Source of the DNA: Lentisphaerota bacterium
Lineage (GTDB): Bacteria > Verrucomicrobiota > Kiritimatiellia > JAAZAB01
DNA length: 6,133 nucleotides
Reading direction: 5' to 3'
Assembly: GCA_020201415.1 (NCBI GenBank)
Contig: JAIVGW010000252.1
Coordinates: 1-6,133 of the forward strand
Part shown: piece after piece, positions 1-5,983 of the stretch
Position numbering within the stretch: the first letter of the stretch is position 1
How the letters are laid out: each line of letters begins with the position of its first letter
Notes under the pieces: model-generated
Told to the model about the DNA's origin: nothing
The model's database searches: none
Seen by the model: the letters and a program-made list of their open reading frames with translations, nothing else
Translations under genes and position numbers: made by a program

Positions 1-8
1 GCCAAACA

Positions 9-61
9 GCGGTCAATCCGCTAAACAGATGATTGTTAACTACTTGCTCTGGATTGACCGC
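9..61 (+). repeat. Perfect 11-bp inverted repeat just upstream of the first gene
   Basis: The arms GCGGTCAATCC (9-19) and GGATTGACCGC (51-61) are exact reverse complements separated by 31 bases. The right arm ends one base before the ATG at 63 and occupies the place where a Shine-Dalgarno sequence would be. It could be an operator, an RNA stem that covers the start region, or the remnant of an insertion. The arms are seen directly; any role is inference. Confidence 0.5.
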
Positions 62-62
62 A

Positions 63-677
63 ATGAAACAAAAGACGCTTGCCGATCGTGTTGAGCAGTT
101 CGGTCCAACTGTTCAGGCGAGACTCGCGTCCGAGTTTGACCGACTCGGAATTGCATACCCGCCCGACAAGATTACGCTCGTCGGAATCAAGCTGGACAAC
201 CTGCTTGAGGTGTGGGTCTGCGACCCACCGCAACTGCTAAAGACCTACCCGATTCTCGGGGCGAGCGGAGTCATCGGTCCAAAGCTGCAGGAAGGAGATA
301 TGCAAATTCCCGAGGGACTGTATCGAATTGAATCCCTCAACCCAAACAGCATGTACCATCTGGCGCTGCGCGTGAGCTACCCGAATGCATTTGATCAGGA
401 AAAGGGCAAACTCGACGGGCGCGAGGATTTGGGTGGCGACATCATGATTCACGGCAAGGACTGTTCCATCGGCTGCCTCGCCATGGGGGACGAGGCAGCC
501 GAAGATCTCTTCGTGCTGGCCGCGGAAACCGGAATCGATAACATCGCCGTGATCCTGACTCCCGTTGACTTCCGCACACAGGCACTCCCGGCACAAAGGC
601 CGGCATTGCCCGACTGGACTACAGAGCTGTACACCGCGATCATGCAGGCTTTAATGAAAATAGGGCACACAAGATGA
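63..677 (+). CDS. L,D-transpeptidase-like (YkuD/YafK-type) cell wall enzyme
   Basis: This 204-residue protein resembles the YkuD-fold catalytic domain of the YafK-like branch, which acts on meso-diaminopimelate-linked peptides of peptidoglycan (transpeptidation, or amidase activity as in E. coli YafK/DpaA). The core motif IMIHGKDCSIGCLAMGD lies at residues 127-143, with H130 and the presumed nucleophile C138. The preceding segments YPILGASG (62-69), GPKLQEGD (72-79) and PEGLYRIESLNPNS (83-96) fit the family as I recall it. The ATG at 63 is chosen because the homologous region begins about here. A TTG at 33 would add ten residues, and an in-frame TGA at 30-32 blocks further extension. No signal peptide, lipobox with a hydrophobic stretch, or Shine-Dalgarno is visible, which is odd for an enzyme expected in the periplasm; the gene may have lost its 5' end or may start out of frame upstream. 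The next gene has its own promoter, so this one is probably transcribed separately. Confidence 0.85.
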   Translation: MKQKTLADRVEQFGPTVQARLASEFDRLGIAYPPDKITLVGIKLDNLLEVWVCDPPQLLKTYPILGASGVIGPKLQEGDMQIPEGLYRIESLNPNSMYHLALRVSYPNAFDQEKGKLDGREDLGGDIMIHGKDCSIGCLAMGDEAAEDLFVLAAETGIDNIAVILTPVDFRTQALPAQRPALPDWTTELYTAIMQALMKIGHTR

Positions 678-742
678 ATGTACGCTATTGTTGCTAATGC
701 GTAAAGCGTGATTCAAAGCGTTCTACCAGAGAAACATGCCGC

Positions 743-771
743 TTGACATGACCGTTTCAAGTGACTATTCT
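743..771 (+). promoter_or_regulatory. Sigma70-type promoter of the amidohydrolase gene
   Basis: A consensus -35 TTGACA (743-748) is followed after exactly 17 bases by TATTCT (766-771), a 4/6 match to TATAAT. Transcription would start near 778, leaving a leader of under 20 bases that contains AAGGA (786-790), five bases before the ATG at 796. A small inverted repeat, CTTGA (742-746) and TCAAG (757-761), overlaps the -35 and spacer and could bind a regulator, but it is short enough to be chance. Confidence 0.7.
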
Positions 772-795
772 TTTTTGATAAAATAAAGGAATCTC

Positions 796-1644
796 ATGAA
801 GACCATGTTGATCACGGATTTCAAATCGCAAGAGTTTCAGACAAACAAGATGAGCATCATTGACTTTCACACCCATGCCTTTGCCGATGCCCTGGCGCCC
901 AGGGCCATAGCCAAGCTTTCACAATCGGCCAATGCCCGGGCCTATCATGACGGCACCGTGACCGGATTGCTGTCTTCCATGGATCACGCCGGCATCGATT
1001 GCTCGCTGATCCTGTCGATCGCCACCCGCCCGGAACAATTCGAGCCGATCCTGCGCTGGTCGGAGCAAATCCGCTCCAAACGTATTTTACCGCTGGCTTC
1101 CGTGCATCCCGATGATCCCCAGGCTTTGGCCCATATTCGCCAGGTGGCGGAGGCCGGGTTGCCGGGCATCAAGCTGCACCCCTATTACCAGAATTTCCGT
1201 TTGGATGAAGGACGCATGCTGCCGCTGTATGAAGTCATACAGGATTGCGGATTGCTGTTGATTTGCCACACCGGCTTCGACCAGGCCTTTCCGCGCGACC
1301 GGCGGGCCGAACCCAAGCGGATCATGCGCGTATTGGACCAGTTGCCAAAATTGAAATTCGTTGCCACCCACCTGGGCGCCTGGTGCGATTGGGAGGAAAT
1401 GCGCCGGCACATGCTGGGACGTCCGATCTGGATGGACCTGGCCTTTGCGCTTGAATTCATGGATGCCACAACTTCCCGCGCCTTGCTGATGGAGCATCCC
1501 GCGGAATATCTGCTTTTCGGCACGGATTCACCCTGGGCCGACCAGACGGAGGCGGTAGGACAATTGCGGCGGCTGGGTCTGGCGCGGGAGCTGGAGGACA
1601 TGATTCTGGGCGGTAATGCCGCGCGCCTGCTGAATATCCACTGA
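796..1644 (+). CDS. Metal-dependent amidohydrolase (Amidohydro_2-type TIM barrel)
   Basis: This 282-residue protein has the layout of the amidohydrolase superfamily, in which a (beta/alpha)8 barrel holds one or two metal ions that activate water for hydrolysis or decarboxylation. Visible motifs are DFHTH (23-27, ligands H25 and H27), GIKLHP (124-129), ICHTGFD (156-162, H158), ATHLGAW (190-196, H192), FGTDSPW (241-247, D244) and the C-terminal GGNAARLLNI (272-281). The substrate cannot be told from sequence. The ATG at 796 is preferred because AAGGA lies five bases upstream. The family often starts directly with MxIDFHTH, so Met19 (850) is an alternative, but it lacks a ribosome binding site; the first 18 residues look like an unconserved extension. 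It is predicted cytoplasmic. The YgiQ gene follows 75 bp downstream on the same strand and may be co-transcribed. Confidence 0.9.
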   Translation: MKTMLITDFKSQEFQTNKMSIIDFHTHAFADALAPRAIAKLSQSANARAYHDGTVTGLLSSMDHAGIDCSLILSIATRPEQFEPILRWSEQIRSKRILPLASVHPDDPQALAHIRQVAEAGLPGIKLHPYYQNFRLDEGRMLPLYEVIQDCGLLLICHTGFDQAFPRDRRAEPKRIMRVLDQLPKLKFVATHLGAWCDWEEMRRHMLGRPIWMDLAFALEFMDATTSRALLMEHPAEYLLFGTDSPWADQTEAVGQLRRLGLARELEDMILGGNAARLLNIH

Positions 1645-1663
1645 AACACATGGCGGCGATCAG

Positions 1664-1686
1664 CGCCGGCCGGGAGCCGGCCGGCG
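1664..1686 (+). other. GC-rich hairpin between the amidohydrolase gene and ygiQ
   Basis: CGCCGGCC (1664-1671) pairs perfectly with GGCCGGCG (1679-1686) around a 7-base loop. There is no following T-run, so it is not a standard intrinsic terminator. It may modulate read-through or protect the 3' end of the upstream message. Two CGGAGG motifs follow (1694-1699 and 1708-1713), the second well placed for ygiQ. Confidence 0.4.
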
Positions 1687-1719
1687 GCACAATCGGAGGC
1701 TGTCGAACGGAGGCTTGGC

Positions 1720-3471
1720 ATGCGGTCCGCGGCGGATAATCCCGGAGTTGGCGCGCTGCCCATGACGAGGGCGGAAATGGTTGCACGCGGCTGGTCCGAA
1801 TGCGATGTGATCCTCATCACCGGTGATGCCTATGTCGATCATCCCGCCTTCGGAGTGGCCTTGATCGGACGCTGGCTGGAAAAGCTCGGGTATCGTGTCG
1901 GCCTGCTCGCCCAACCCAACCCCGAAAATCCCGCCGACTTTCTGACGCTGGGCCCGCCCCGCCTCTGCTGGGGGATTACCGCGGGCAATGTTGACAGCGA
2001 ACTGGCGCGCCTGACCGTAATGCGCAAAAGGCGCCGGGACGACCCCTACTCCGCCGGCGGCCGCGCCGGAGCGCGACCGCGCAACGCCTCGATTGTCTAT
2101 ACCGGCTGCGCCCGCCGGGCCTGCAAGGGTGTGCCGGTGGTACTGGGCGGCATCGAAGCTTCGTTGCGCCGCTTGCCTTATTACGATTACTGGACCGACC
2201 GGGTGCGCCGTTCGCTGCTGTTCGACGCCAAGGCCGACATCCTGATCCACGGTATGGCCGAGCGCGCCCTGGCGGAATTCCTGCAATACCTGCGCGACGG
2301 CCGGGACTGGTGCGGCCTGCCGGGAACCGCGAGTCTGGTTAAAGACGGCCGGGAGTTCCCCGACGCGGTACCTTTGCCGGCCTACGAGGAAATCGCCGAT
2401 CCGCATCCGGCCGGCCTCCGTCGGTTCATGGAAATGGCGCAACTGGTTGAACGTTACCACCTGACGCCCAACGGCACGCGGGCGCTGGTACAGCGCTGCG
2501 GCAACCGGCAGATGGCTTTGTTCCCACCAGCAGCGCCTTTGAGCAGCGCAGAATTGGACACCCTGTACAACCTGCCGTTCACCCGCCGGCCGCACCCCCG
2601 TTACGCGGGCCGGCGCATCCCCGCCTGGGACATGATCAAGCACTCGCTGACCACGCATCGCGGCTGTTACGGCGCCTGCCGATTCTGCGCGTTGCGCGTG
2701 CACCAGGGCGCGCGGATAAGTTCACGCAGTCACGCCAACATCATCGCGGAAGCACACCGCCTGGTCCGCCAGCCGGGATTTGACGGCACAATCACCGATC
2801 TGGGCGGGCCATCGGCCAACATGTATGCCTCTGAATGCGCGCGCGACTTTGATTGCCGGCGGCCGGCCGGCGCCTGTGTGCATCCCGGGGTTTGCCGCAA
2901 CCTGCGGGTCAACCACCGGGCGCTGACGGCGCTGCTGCGCGATGTGCGCGCGGTGCCCGGTGTGCGGCATGCCTTCATCGCCAGCGGCATCCGTTGCGAT
3001 CTGGCGCTGCTGCCGGGGGGAACGGAATGGCTGCGCGACCTGTTGCGCCACGGCCACATCGGCGGCCGGCTGAAAATCGCGCCGGAGCACATGCTGGACG
3101 GCGTCTTGCGCCACATGGGGAAACCGCCGGTGGCGGTGTACCGGCGATTTGTAGAACTCTTCAAAACACTGACCCGCACCGCGGGCGCCCGGGTCAGCCT
3201 GCGGGAGTATTTCATCAGCGGCCATCCCGGCTGCACCACGGCGGACATGGAAGAGCTGGCCCGCTGCCTCAAGGAGGCTGGTTTGCAGCCAGAACAGGTG
3301 CAGGACTATTATCCCGCGCCCCTGACCATTAGCGCAGCAATGTTTTACACCGGTCTTGACCCGCGGACCATGCAGCCGCTGTACGTGGCCCGCTCGGACC
3401 GGGAAAAGGCCCGCCAGCGGTCGCTGCTGCTGGGGCGGCGGACGGGAAGATCAAAAAACGCCATCAAATAA
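1720..3471 (+). CDS. ygiQ: YgiQ family radical SAM protein (UPF0313)
   Basis: This 583-residue protein matches the YgiQ family along almost its whole length. An N-terminal domain (about 13-235) contains RGWSECDVILITGDAYVDHP (23-42), VLGGIEASLRR (141-151) and YDYWTDRVRRS (155-165). The radical SAM core follows, with HRGCYGACRFC (313-323), whose C316, C320 and C323 would hold the [4Fe-4S] cluster that cleaves S-adenosylmethionine. Next come HQGARISSRS (328-337), DLGGPSANMY (360-369), KIAPEHMLD (452-460) and ISGHPGCT (499-506). A second cysteine set, C373, C379, C386 and C392, is spaced as I recall for this family and may bind another metal centre. The reaction catalysed by YgiQ is not established. 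The ATG at 1720 has CGGAGG six bases upstream; Met15 would cut into the conserved N-terminus. The tail after about residue 560 looks short compared with relatives of 600-740 residues, but no frameshift is apparent. Confidence 0.95.
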   Translation: MRSAADNPGVGALPMTRAEMVARGWSECDVILITGDAYVDHPAFGVALIGRWLEKLGYRVGLLAQPNPENPADFLTLGPPRLCWGITAGNVDSELARLTVMRKRRRDDPYSAGGRAGARPRNASIVYTGCARRACKGVPVVLGGIEASLRRLPYYDYWTDRVRRSLLFDAKADILIHGMAERALAEFLQYLRDGRDWCGLPGTASLVKDGREFPDAVPLPAYEEIADPHPAGLRRFMEMAQLVERYHLTPNGTRALVQRCGNRQMALFPPAAPLSSAELDTLYNLPFTRRPHPRYAGRRIPAWDMIKHSLTTHRGCYGACRFCALRVHQGARISSRSHANIIAEAHRLVRQPGFDGTITDLGGPSANMYASECARDFDCRRPAGACVHPGVCRNLRVNHRALTALLRDVRAVPGVRHAFIASGIRCDLALLPGGTEWLRDLLRHGHIGGRLKIAPEHMLDGVLRHMGKPPVAVYRRFVELFKTLTRTAGARVSLREYFISGHPGCTTADMEELARCLKEAGLQPEQVQDYYPAPLTISAAMFYTGLDPRTMQPLYVARSDREKARQRSLLLGRRTGRSKNAIK

Positions 3472-3552
3472 TGCTCACTGTGGCTCCAGGCTGCTGTTTG
3501 CGGCGTCGCCCCACCACTGAAGACGGCGGGTTTATAAATTGTGGCCATAATG

Positions 3553-3771
3553 GAGCCTCTTGCAAAACCTCTCGCCTTCCCGATTACTGGTAGGGACGTT
3601 TCTCCGAAACGTCCGCGGACGGCTCGGAGAGCCGTCCCTACCTGCTGCGACCGGACGGCTCGGAGAGCCGTCCCTACCGGCTGCGACCGGACGGCTCGGA
3701 GAGCCGTCCCTACCTGCTGCAACGGACGGCTCGGAGAGCCGTCCCTACCGCTGGGGTTTTGCAAGAACCTC
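3553..3771. mobile_element. Candidate 219-bp element with 19-bp terminal inverted repeats enclosing a hairpin array
   Basis: The left arm (3553-3571) and the reverse complement of the right arm (3753-3771) agree at 16 of 19 positions. They include a perfect 12-bp core, TCTTGCAAAACC (3558-3569) and GGTTTTGCAAGA (3755-3766). Everything between is the hairpin repeat array plus about 20 bases on the left. No transposase and no obvious target-site duplication are visible, so it would be a non-autonomous element (MITE or REP/BIME-like) moved in trans, or a chromosomal structure that resembles one. It lies in the 314-bp gap between two convergent genes, a typical site for such repeats. The rest of the gap (3472-3552 and 3772-3785) shows nothing I can name. 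Confidence 0.45.
3594..3744. repeat. Tandem hairpin repeat array: four direct units and one inverted diverged unit
   Basis: Four copies of a 21-base palindromic unit, GGACGGCTC-GGA-GAGCCGTCC, start at 3617, 3653, 3689 and 3724 (periods 36, 36, 35). Each is followed by CTACC and a short spacer with GCTGC or a relic of it. A fifth unit at 3594-3614 is in the opposite orientation: GGACGTTTC-TCC-GAAACGTCC. Relative to the others, two adjacent stem pairs differ (TT/AA instead of GC/GC), yet the stem remains perfectly paired. Each unit would fold into a 9-bp stem with a 3-nt loop. No T-run follows in either direction, so this is not a classic terminator, although it could stop exonucleases or weaken read-through from both convergent genes. 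The 36-base period, a multiple of three, leaves long spurious reading frames on both strands. Confidence 0.9.
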
Positions 3772-3785
3772 AAGGCACTAATATT

Positions 3786-4505
3786 TTAGATTTCGTAATT
3801 AACCAGGCGGTCGATTTCAGACCGGGACAATTCACGCCACTTGCCCGGTGGCAGCCCACGCAACGACAGGCTGCCTATGGCTGTGCGCACCAGACGGTGG
3901 ACCTTGAGGCCGGAACGTTCGCACAGACGCCGCACCTGACGGTTGCGGCCCTCACCCAACTCAAACTCCAGGATTATGCGCCCCTGGACGGCGCCGGACT
4001 TGAGCAACCTGACCTGCGCCGGGCGGGTGAGATAACCGTCCGCATCCAGCGGCTGCCGCAACTGGTCCAGCACTGCGGGGGTCACCCTGCCGCTGACGGT
4101 CACCCGATAGGTTTTACGGTGACCGTGGCGCGGATGGGTCAGGCGTTGCAGCAGCCCGCCATCGTTTGCCAGCAGCAGCAGGCCCTCGCTGTCGCGGTCC
4201 AGCCGGCCGGCGATGTCCAGCCCGCCCGCGAAAGGCGGTAGAACCTGGTACACATTCGGCGCCGGTCCGGCACTTCTGGTGCAAACCAGACCGCGCGGTT
4301 TGTTGAAGATAAGCGCCCGTGAAGCGGCGCGGGGCGGCAGGCCGCAACCATCGACCAGCACCCGGTCGCAATCCGGGTCCACGGTCGTTCCCAGAACCGC
4401 CGGCGCTCCGTTGACCAGCACCCGACCCGCGATAATGAATTTTTCACAACCGCGACGGGAGCCGAACCCGCGTTCAGCCAGTAATTTCTGCAGACGTATT
4501 TGCAT
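3786..4505 (-). CDS. RsuA/RluB/RluE-family rRNA pseudouridine synthase
   Basis: This 239-residue enzyme would convert a specific uridine in 16S or 23S rRNA to pseudouridine during ribosome assembly. An S4 RNA-binding domain covers residues 1-48 (RLQKLLAERGFGSRRGCEKFI at 4-24, GRVLVNG at 27-33). The catalytic domain has NKPRGLVCT (68-76), the signature GRLDRDSEGLLLL (100-112) with catalytic D103, KTYRV (131-135) and EGRNRQVRRL (185-194). The signature segment looks RluE-like from memory, but RluE lacks an S4 domain, so the target uridine cannot be assigned. The start is firm: MQIRLQKLLAERG matches the family N-terminus and the protein has no other methionine. The ATG lies 32 bp inside the end of thiG and only a weak GGA precedes it, which suggests translational coupling to thiG. 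The stop is followed within 15 bases by the candidate element with the hairpin array. Confidence 0.95.
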   Translation of the reverse strand: MQIRLQKLLAERGFGSRRGCEKFIIAGRVLVNGAPAVLGTTVDPDCDRVLVDGCGLPPRAASRALIFNKPRGLVCTRSAGPAPNVYQVLPPFAGGLDIAGRLDRDSEGLLLLANDGGLLQRLTHPRHGHRKTYRVTVSGRVTPAVLDQLRQPLDADGYLTRPAQVRLLKSGAVQGRIILEFELGEGRNRQVRRLCERSGLKVHRLVRTAIGSLSLRGLPPGKWRELSRSEIDRLVNYEI

Positions 4506-5280
4506 GGTCCAAAAATGCCGTCAGGGGACTGGTGGGCAAGGCCTTATCGCTCTGCGGCATCAGCCCGGCCAGGGCGGCGGCGCGGCCGGCGGCCACGGCG
4601 GCGGCAAAGGCGGCGGCCATGGCCGGCGGATCTTCAGCGGCGGCAATGGCGCTGTTGACCAGGACGGCCGCACAGCCCATCTCCATCGCCGCAGCCGCCT
4701 CCGAAGGCGCGCGCAGCCCGGCATCGACAATCACCGGCACCTGGCTGTATCGCAAAATAATCTCCAGCATACCGCGGGTGGCCAGCCCCTGCCCGGTGCC
4801 GATACCGGCGCCCAGGGGCATGACCGACACGCAACCGATTTCCTCCAGACGCTTGGCCAGCACCGGATCGGCCGCGATGTAGGGCATGACCTGGAACCCG
4901 TCCCGAACCAGGCGCACAGCGGCATCGAAGGTCTCCAACGGGTCGGGCATCAGGTGCTGGGGATTGGGATGGATCTCGAGCTTCACCAGCGGACTGCCAC
5001 AGATTTCACGCGCAATCTGCGCGGCCTTAACCGCCTCCGCAGCATTGGCCGCCCCGGACGTGTTGGGCATGATAATCAACCCCGGCAACTCCGCCAGTCC
5101 CGCCAGGAGATCCTCTGCGGGCCGTCGTGAATTGAAGCGTCGCAGCGCCACGGTAACGATCCGGGCCCCGGAAGCCGACACCGCCGCACACATGGTCGCC
5201 GCATCCGCAAACTTCCCCGTGCCGACCAGCAGCCGCGAGCTCAGCCGAAAATCACCGATAACCAAATCATCATCAGGCAT
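4474..5280 (-). CDS. thiG: Thiazole synthase ThiG
   Basis: ThiG builds the thiazole phosphate part of thiamine from 1-deoxy-D-xylulose 5-phosphate, dehydroglycine and sulfur carried by ThiS thiocarboxylate. The 268-residue product shows LLVGTGKF (17-24), MPNTSGAANAAEAV (71-84), VKLEIHP (99-105) with the Schiff-base lysine K100, VMPLGAGIGTGQGL (153-166) and VDAGLRAPSEAAAAMEMG (185-202), in TIM-barrel order and at full length. The last dozen residues, after SPLTAFL (251-257), run past the usual family end and are read from DNA that also encodes the start of the next gene. The start ATG is preceded only by a weak purine stretch (GAGAAG) and seven Ts. ThiS, ThiF and ThiH are not nearby, and the 108-bp upstream gap is too short to hold thiS. 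No TPP riboswitch features were found upstream. It is likely co-transcribed with the pseudouridine synthase. Confidence 0.97.
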   Translation of the reverse strand: MPDDDLVIGDFRLSSRLLVGTGKFADAATMCAAVSASGARIVTVALRRFNSRRPAEDLLAGLAELPGLIIMPNTSGAANAAEAVKAAQIAREICGSPLVKLEIHPNPQHLMPDPLETFDAAVRLVRDGFQVMPYIAADPVLAKRLEEIGCVSVMPLGAGIGTGQGLATRGMLEIILRYSQVPVIVDAGLRAPSEAAAAMEMGCAAVLVNSAIAAAEDPPAMAAAFAAAVAAGRAAALAGLMPQSDKALPTSPLTAFLDHANTSAEITG

Positions 5281-5297
5281 GAAAAAAACTTCTCTTT

Positions 5298-5303
5298 ATT
5301 ATA
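5298..5303 (-). promoter_or_regulatory. Possible -10 box upstream of thiG
   Basis: A perfect TATAAT reads on the minus strand at 5303-5298, 17 bases before the thiG start codon. The best -35 at a 16-base spacing is TTCCCT, which is poor, and a start here would give a leader of only about ten bases that loses most of the weak ribosome binding site. It may be a secondary internal promoter or chance in an AT-rich gap. Confidence 0.25.
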
Positions 5304-5388
5304 AAAACCAACAAGTGGCAGGGAATTAGCCAACCGAAGAAAAAATCCCTTTTAGGCGGACGACTCGACGCTTACCGGTGCATGCCGG

Positions 5389-5868
5389 CTAGACTGACTG
5401 GGTATCATCAGCGGTTTTTTCATCCAACCCGGCCAGCACCGCTGCCAATTTGTCCAGAGCTTCACGGATGAGGCCGACCTGTTCGGAAACCGTCTGCAAG
5501 ACCTGCGCCTGGCGCTCTTCGCGCTGATCGGCGTTCCGGCGGCGGAACCGCAGTTCCTGCACTTCGGTAACCAGATCCTGAACCTGGGTTTGCAAAGCCT
5601 CAGGCAGGGCCGAGAGATCCAGGGCATCCCCCACATATTCCAGATCATCCGACTCCGCCGCAGAAATACTCTGGTCGATTTCGTCCAGATCCACGCCTTC
5701 AGGAATCGGCACCTGTAATTCTGTGTCGCAATCGGGACAATTGATCGTAAGCCCGGCACCCCGCCGGTCGATCACCAGACTTTTGCCGCAATTGCCGCAT
5801 TCGAAGAGGATATCATTTTCGCTGATGTCCCCGGGATCCGCTGTACTAACAGTGAATTGATCAGTCAT
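5389..5868 (-). CDS. Small zinc-ribbon protein with acidic linker and C-terminal coiled coil
   Basis: Numbered from the ATG at 5868, this 159-residue protein has a zinc ribbon, CGNC (24-27) and CPDC (44-47), 16 residues apart, in the context FECGNCGKSL and GLTINCPDC followed by VPIP. I recall similar ribbons (F-x-CPxCG...AG...V-x-CPxC...P) as common in PVC-group proteins. Residues 55-85 are acidic and probably flexible. Residues about 90-150 have heptad-like hydrophobic spacing (LPEALQTQVQDLVTEVQEL and later LIREALDKLAAVLAGL), which suggests a helical oligomerisation region. There is no signal peptide or membrane segment. The ribbon could bind nucleic acid or protein, but the function is unknown. 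A GTG at 5910 would add 14 residues but has no comparable ribosome site, so the ATG with its near-perfect Shine-Dalgarno is chosen. It leads a possible three-gene minus-strand unit with thiG, 108 bp apart; a shared job is not evident. Confidence 0.85.
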   Translation of the reverse strand: MTDQFTVSTADPGDISENDILFECGNCGKSLVIDRRGAGLTINCPDCDTELQVPIPEGVDLDEIDQSISAAESDDLEYVGDALDLSALPEALQTQVQDLVTEVQELRFRRRNADQREERQAQVLQTVSEQVGLIREALDKLAAVLAGLDEKTADDTQSV

Positions 5869-5878
5869 ATCACCTCCC
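5869..5878 (-). promoter_or_regulatory. Strong ribosome binding site that fixes the zinc-ribbon protein start
   Basis: The minus strand reads GGGAGGTGAT directly before the ATG at 5868. Nine of these bases (GGAGGTGAT) match the complement of the standard 16S rRNA 3' end. The GGAGG core ends only four bases from the ATG, a little close but acceptable. This decides against the upstream GTG. Confidence 0.8.
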
Positions 5879-5887
5879 GACCGGATG

Positions 5888-5938
5888 ACGGCAAAAGCGC
5901 CGTTACGCACACCTGACCCGCTCGCCGCAAAGCGAACG
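5888..5938 (-). other. Two hairpins in the leader of the zinc-ribbon gene
   Basis: On the transcript, a first stem pairs 5938-5932 with 5925-5919 (seven pairs including one G-U, 6-nt loop). A second pairs ACGGC (5903-5899) with GCCGT (5892-5888) around a 6-nt loop. Both lie between the predicted transcription start near 5949 and the ribosome binding site. They may stabilise the message or regulate translation; no known riboswitch family is recognised. Confidence 0.35.
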
Positions 5939-5955
5939 ACTCTTCCTATGGGAAA

Positions 5956-5983
5956 ATTATGACACGGCTCCGTAAAAAATCAA
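5956..5983 (-). promoter_or_regulatory. Extended -10 promoter for the zinc-ribbon gene
   Basis: On the minus strand a -35 TTGATT (5983-5978, 4/6) is followed after 16 bases by CATAAT (5961-5956, 5/6). The sequence TGT directly precedes it, which forms an extended -10 (TGnCATAAT). The start point would be near 5949, giving a leader of about 80 bases. It probably drives the zinc-ribbon gene and perhaps thiG and the pseudouridine synthase gene. Confidence 0.55.

Noticed and set aside
29..91. Small peptide frame starting MIVNYLLWIDRNE as a lost signal peptide for the L,D-transpeptidase-like gene
   Set aside because: It is mildly hydrophobic but too short, has no cleavage site, and would need a frameshift; kept only as a possibility.
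1660..2703. Long minus-strand open frame of 347 codons opposite ygiQ
   Set aside because: It is antisense to a complete YgiQ protein with all family motifs; such frames are expected opposite GC-rich genes.
3594..3744. CRISPR array
   Set aside because: The period is 36, but the repeated unit fills most of it and the 14-15 base spacers are nearly identical to each other; there are no unique spacers or cas genes.
3541..3789. Open frames on both strands across the gap, encoding peptides with repeats such as RTARRAVPT, GRLGEPSLP and VGTALRAVRS
   Set aside because: They are by-products of a GC-rich repeat with a 36-base period that keeps all frames open; there is no ribosome site, and the peptide repeats mirror the DNA repeat.
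5320..5350. Intrinsic terminator between the zinc-ribbon gene and thiG
   Set aside because: AGGGAATT and AAATCCCT form an 8-base stem with one mismatch and a 15-nt loop, but the T-run in the minus-strand direction is about ten bases away, so the fit is poor.
5281..5388. TPP riboswitch or thiS upstream of thiG
   Set aside because: No CTGAGA-type core is seen on the minus strand, and 108 bp is too short for thiS.
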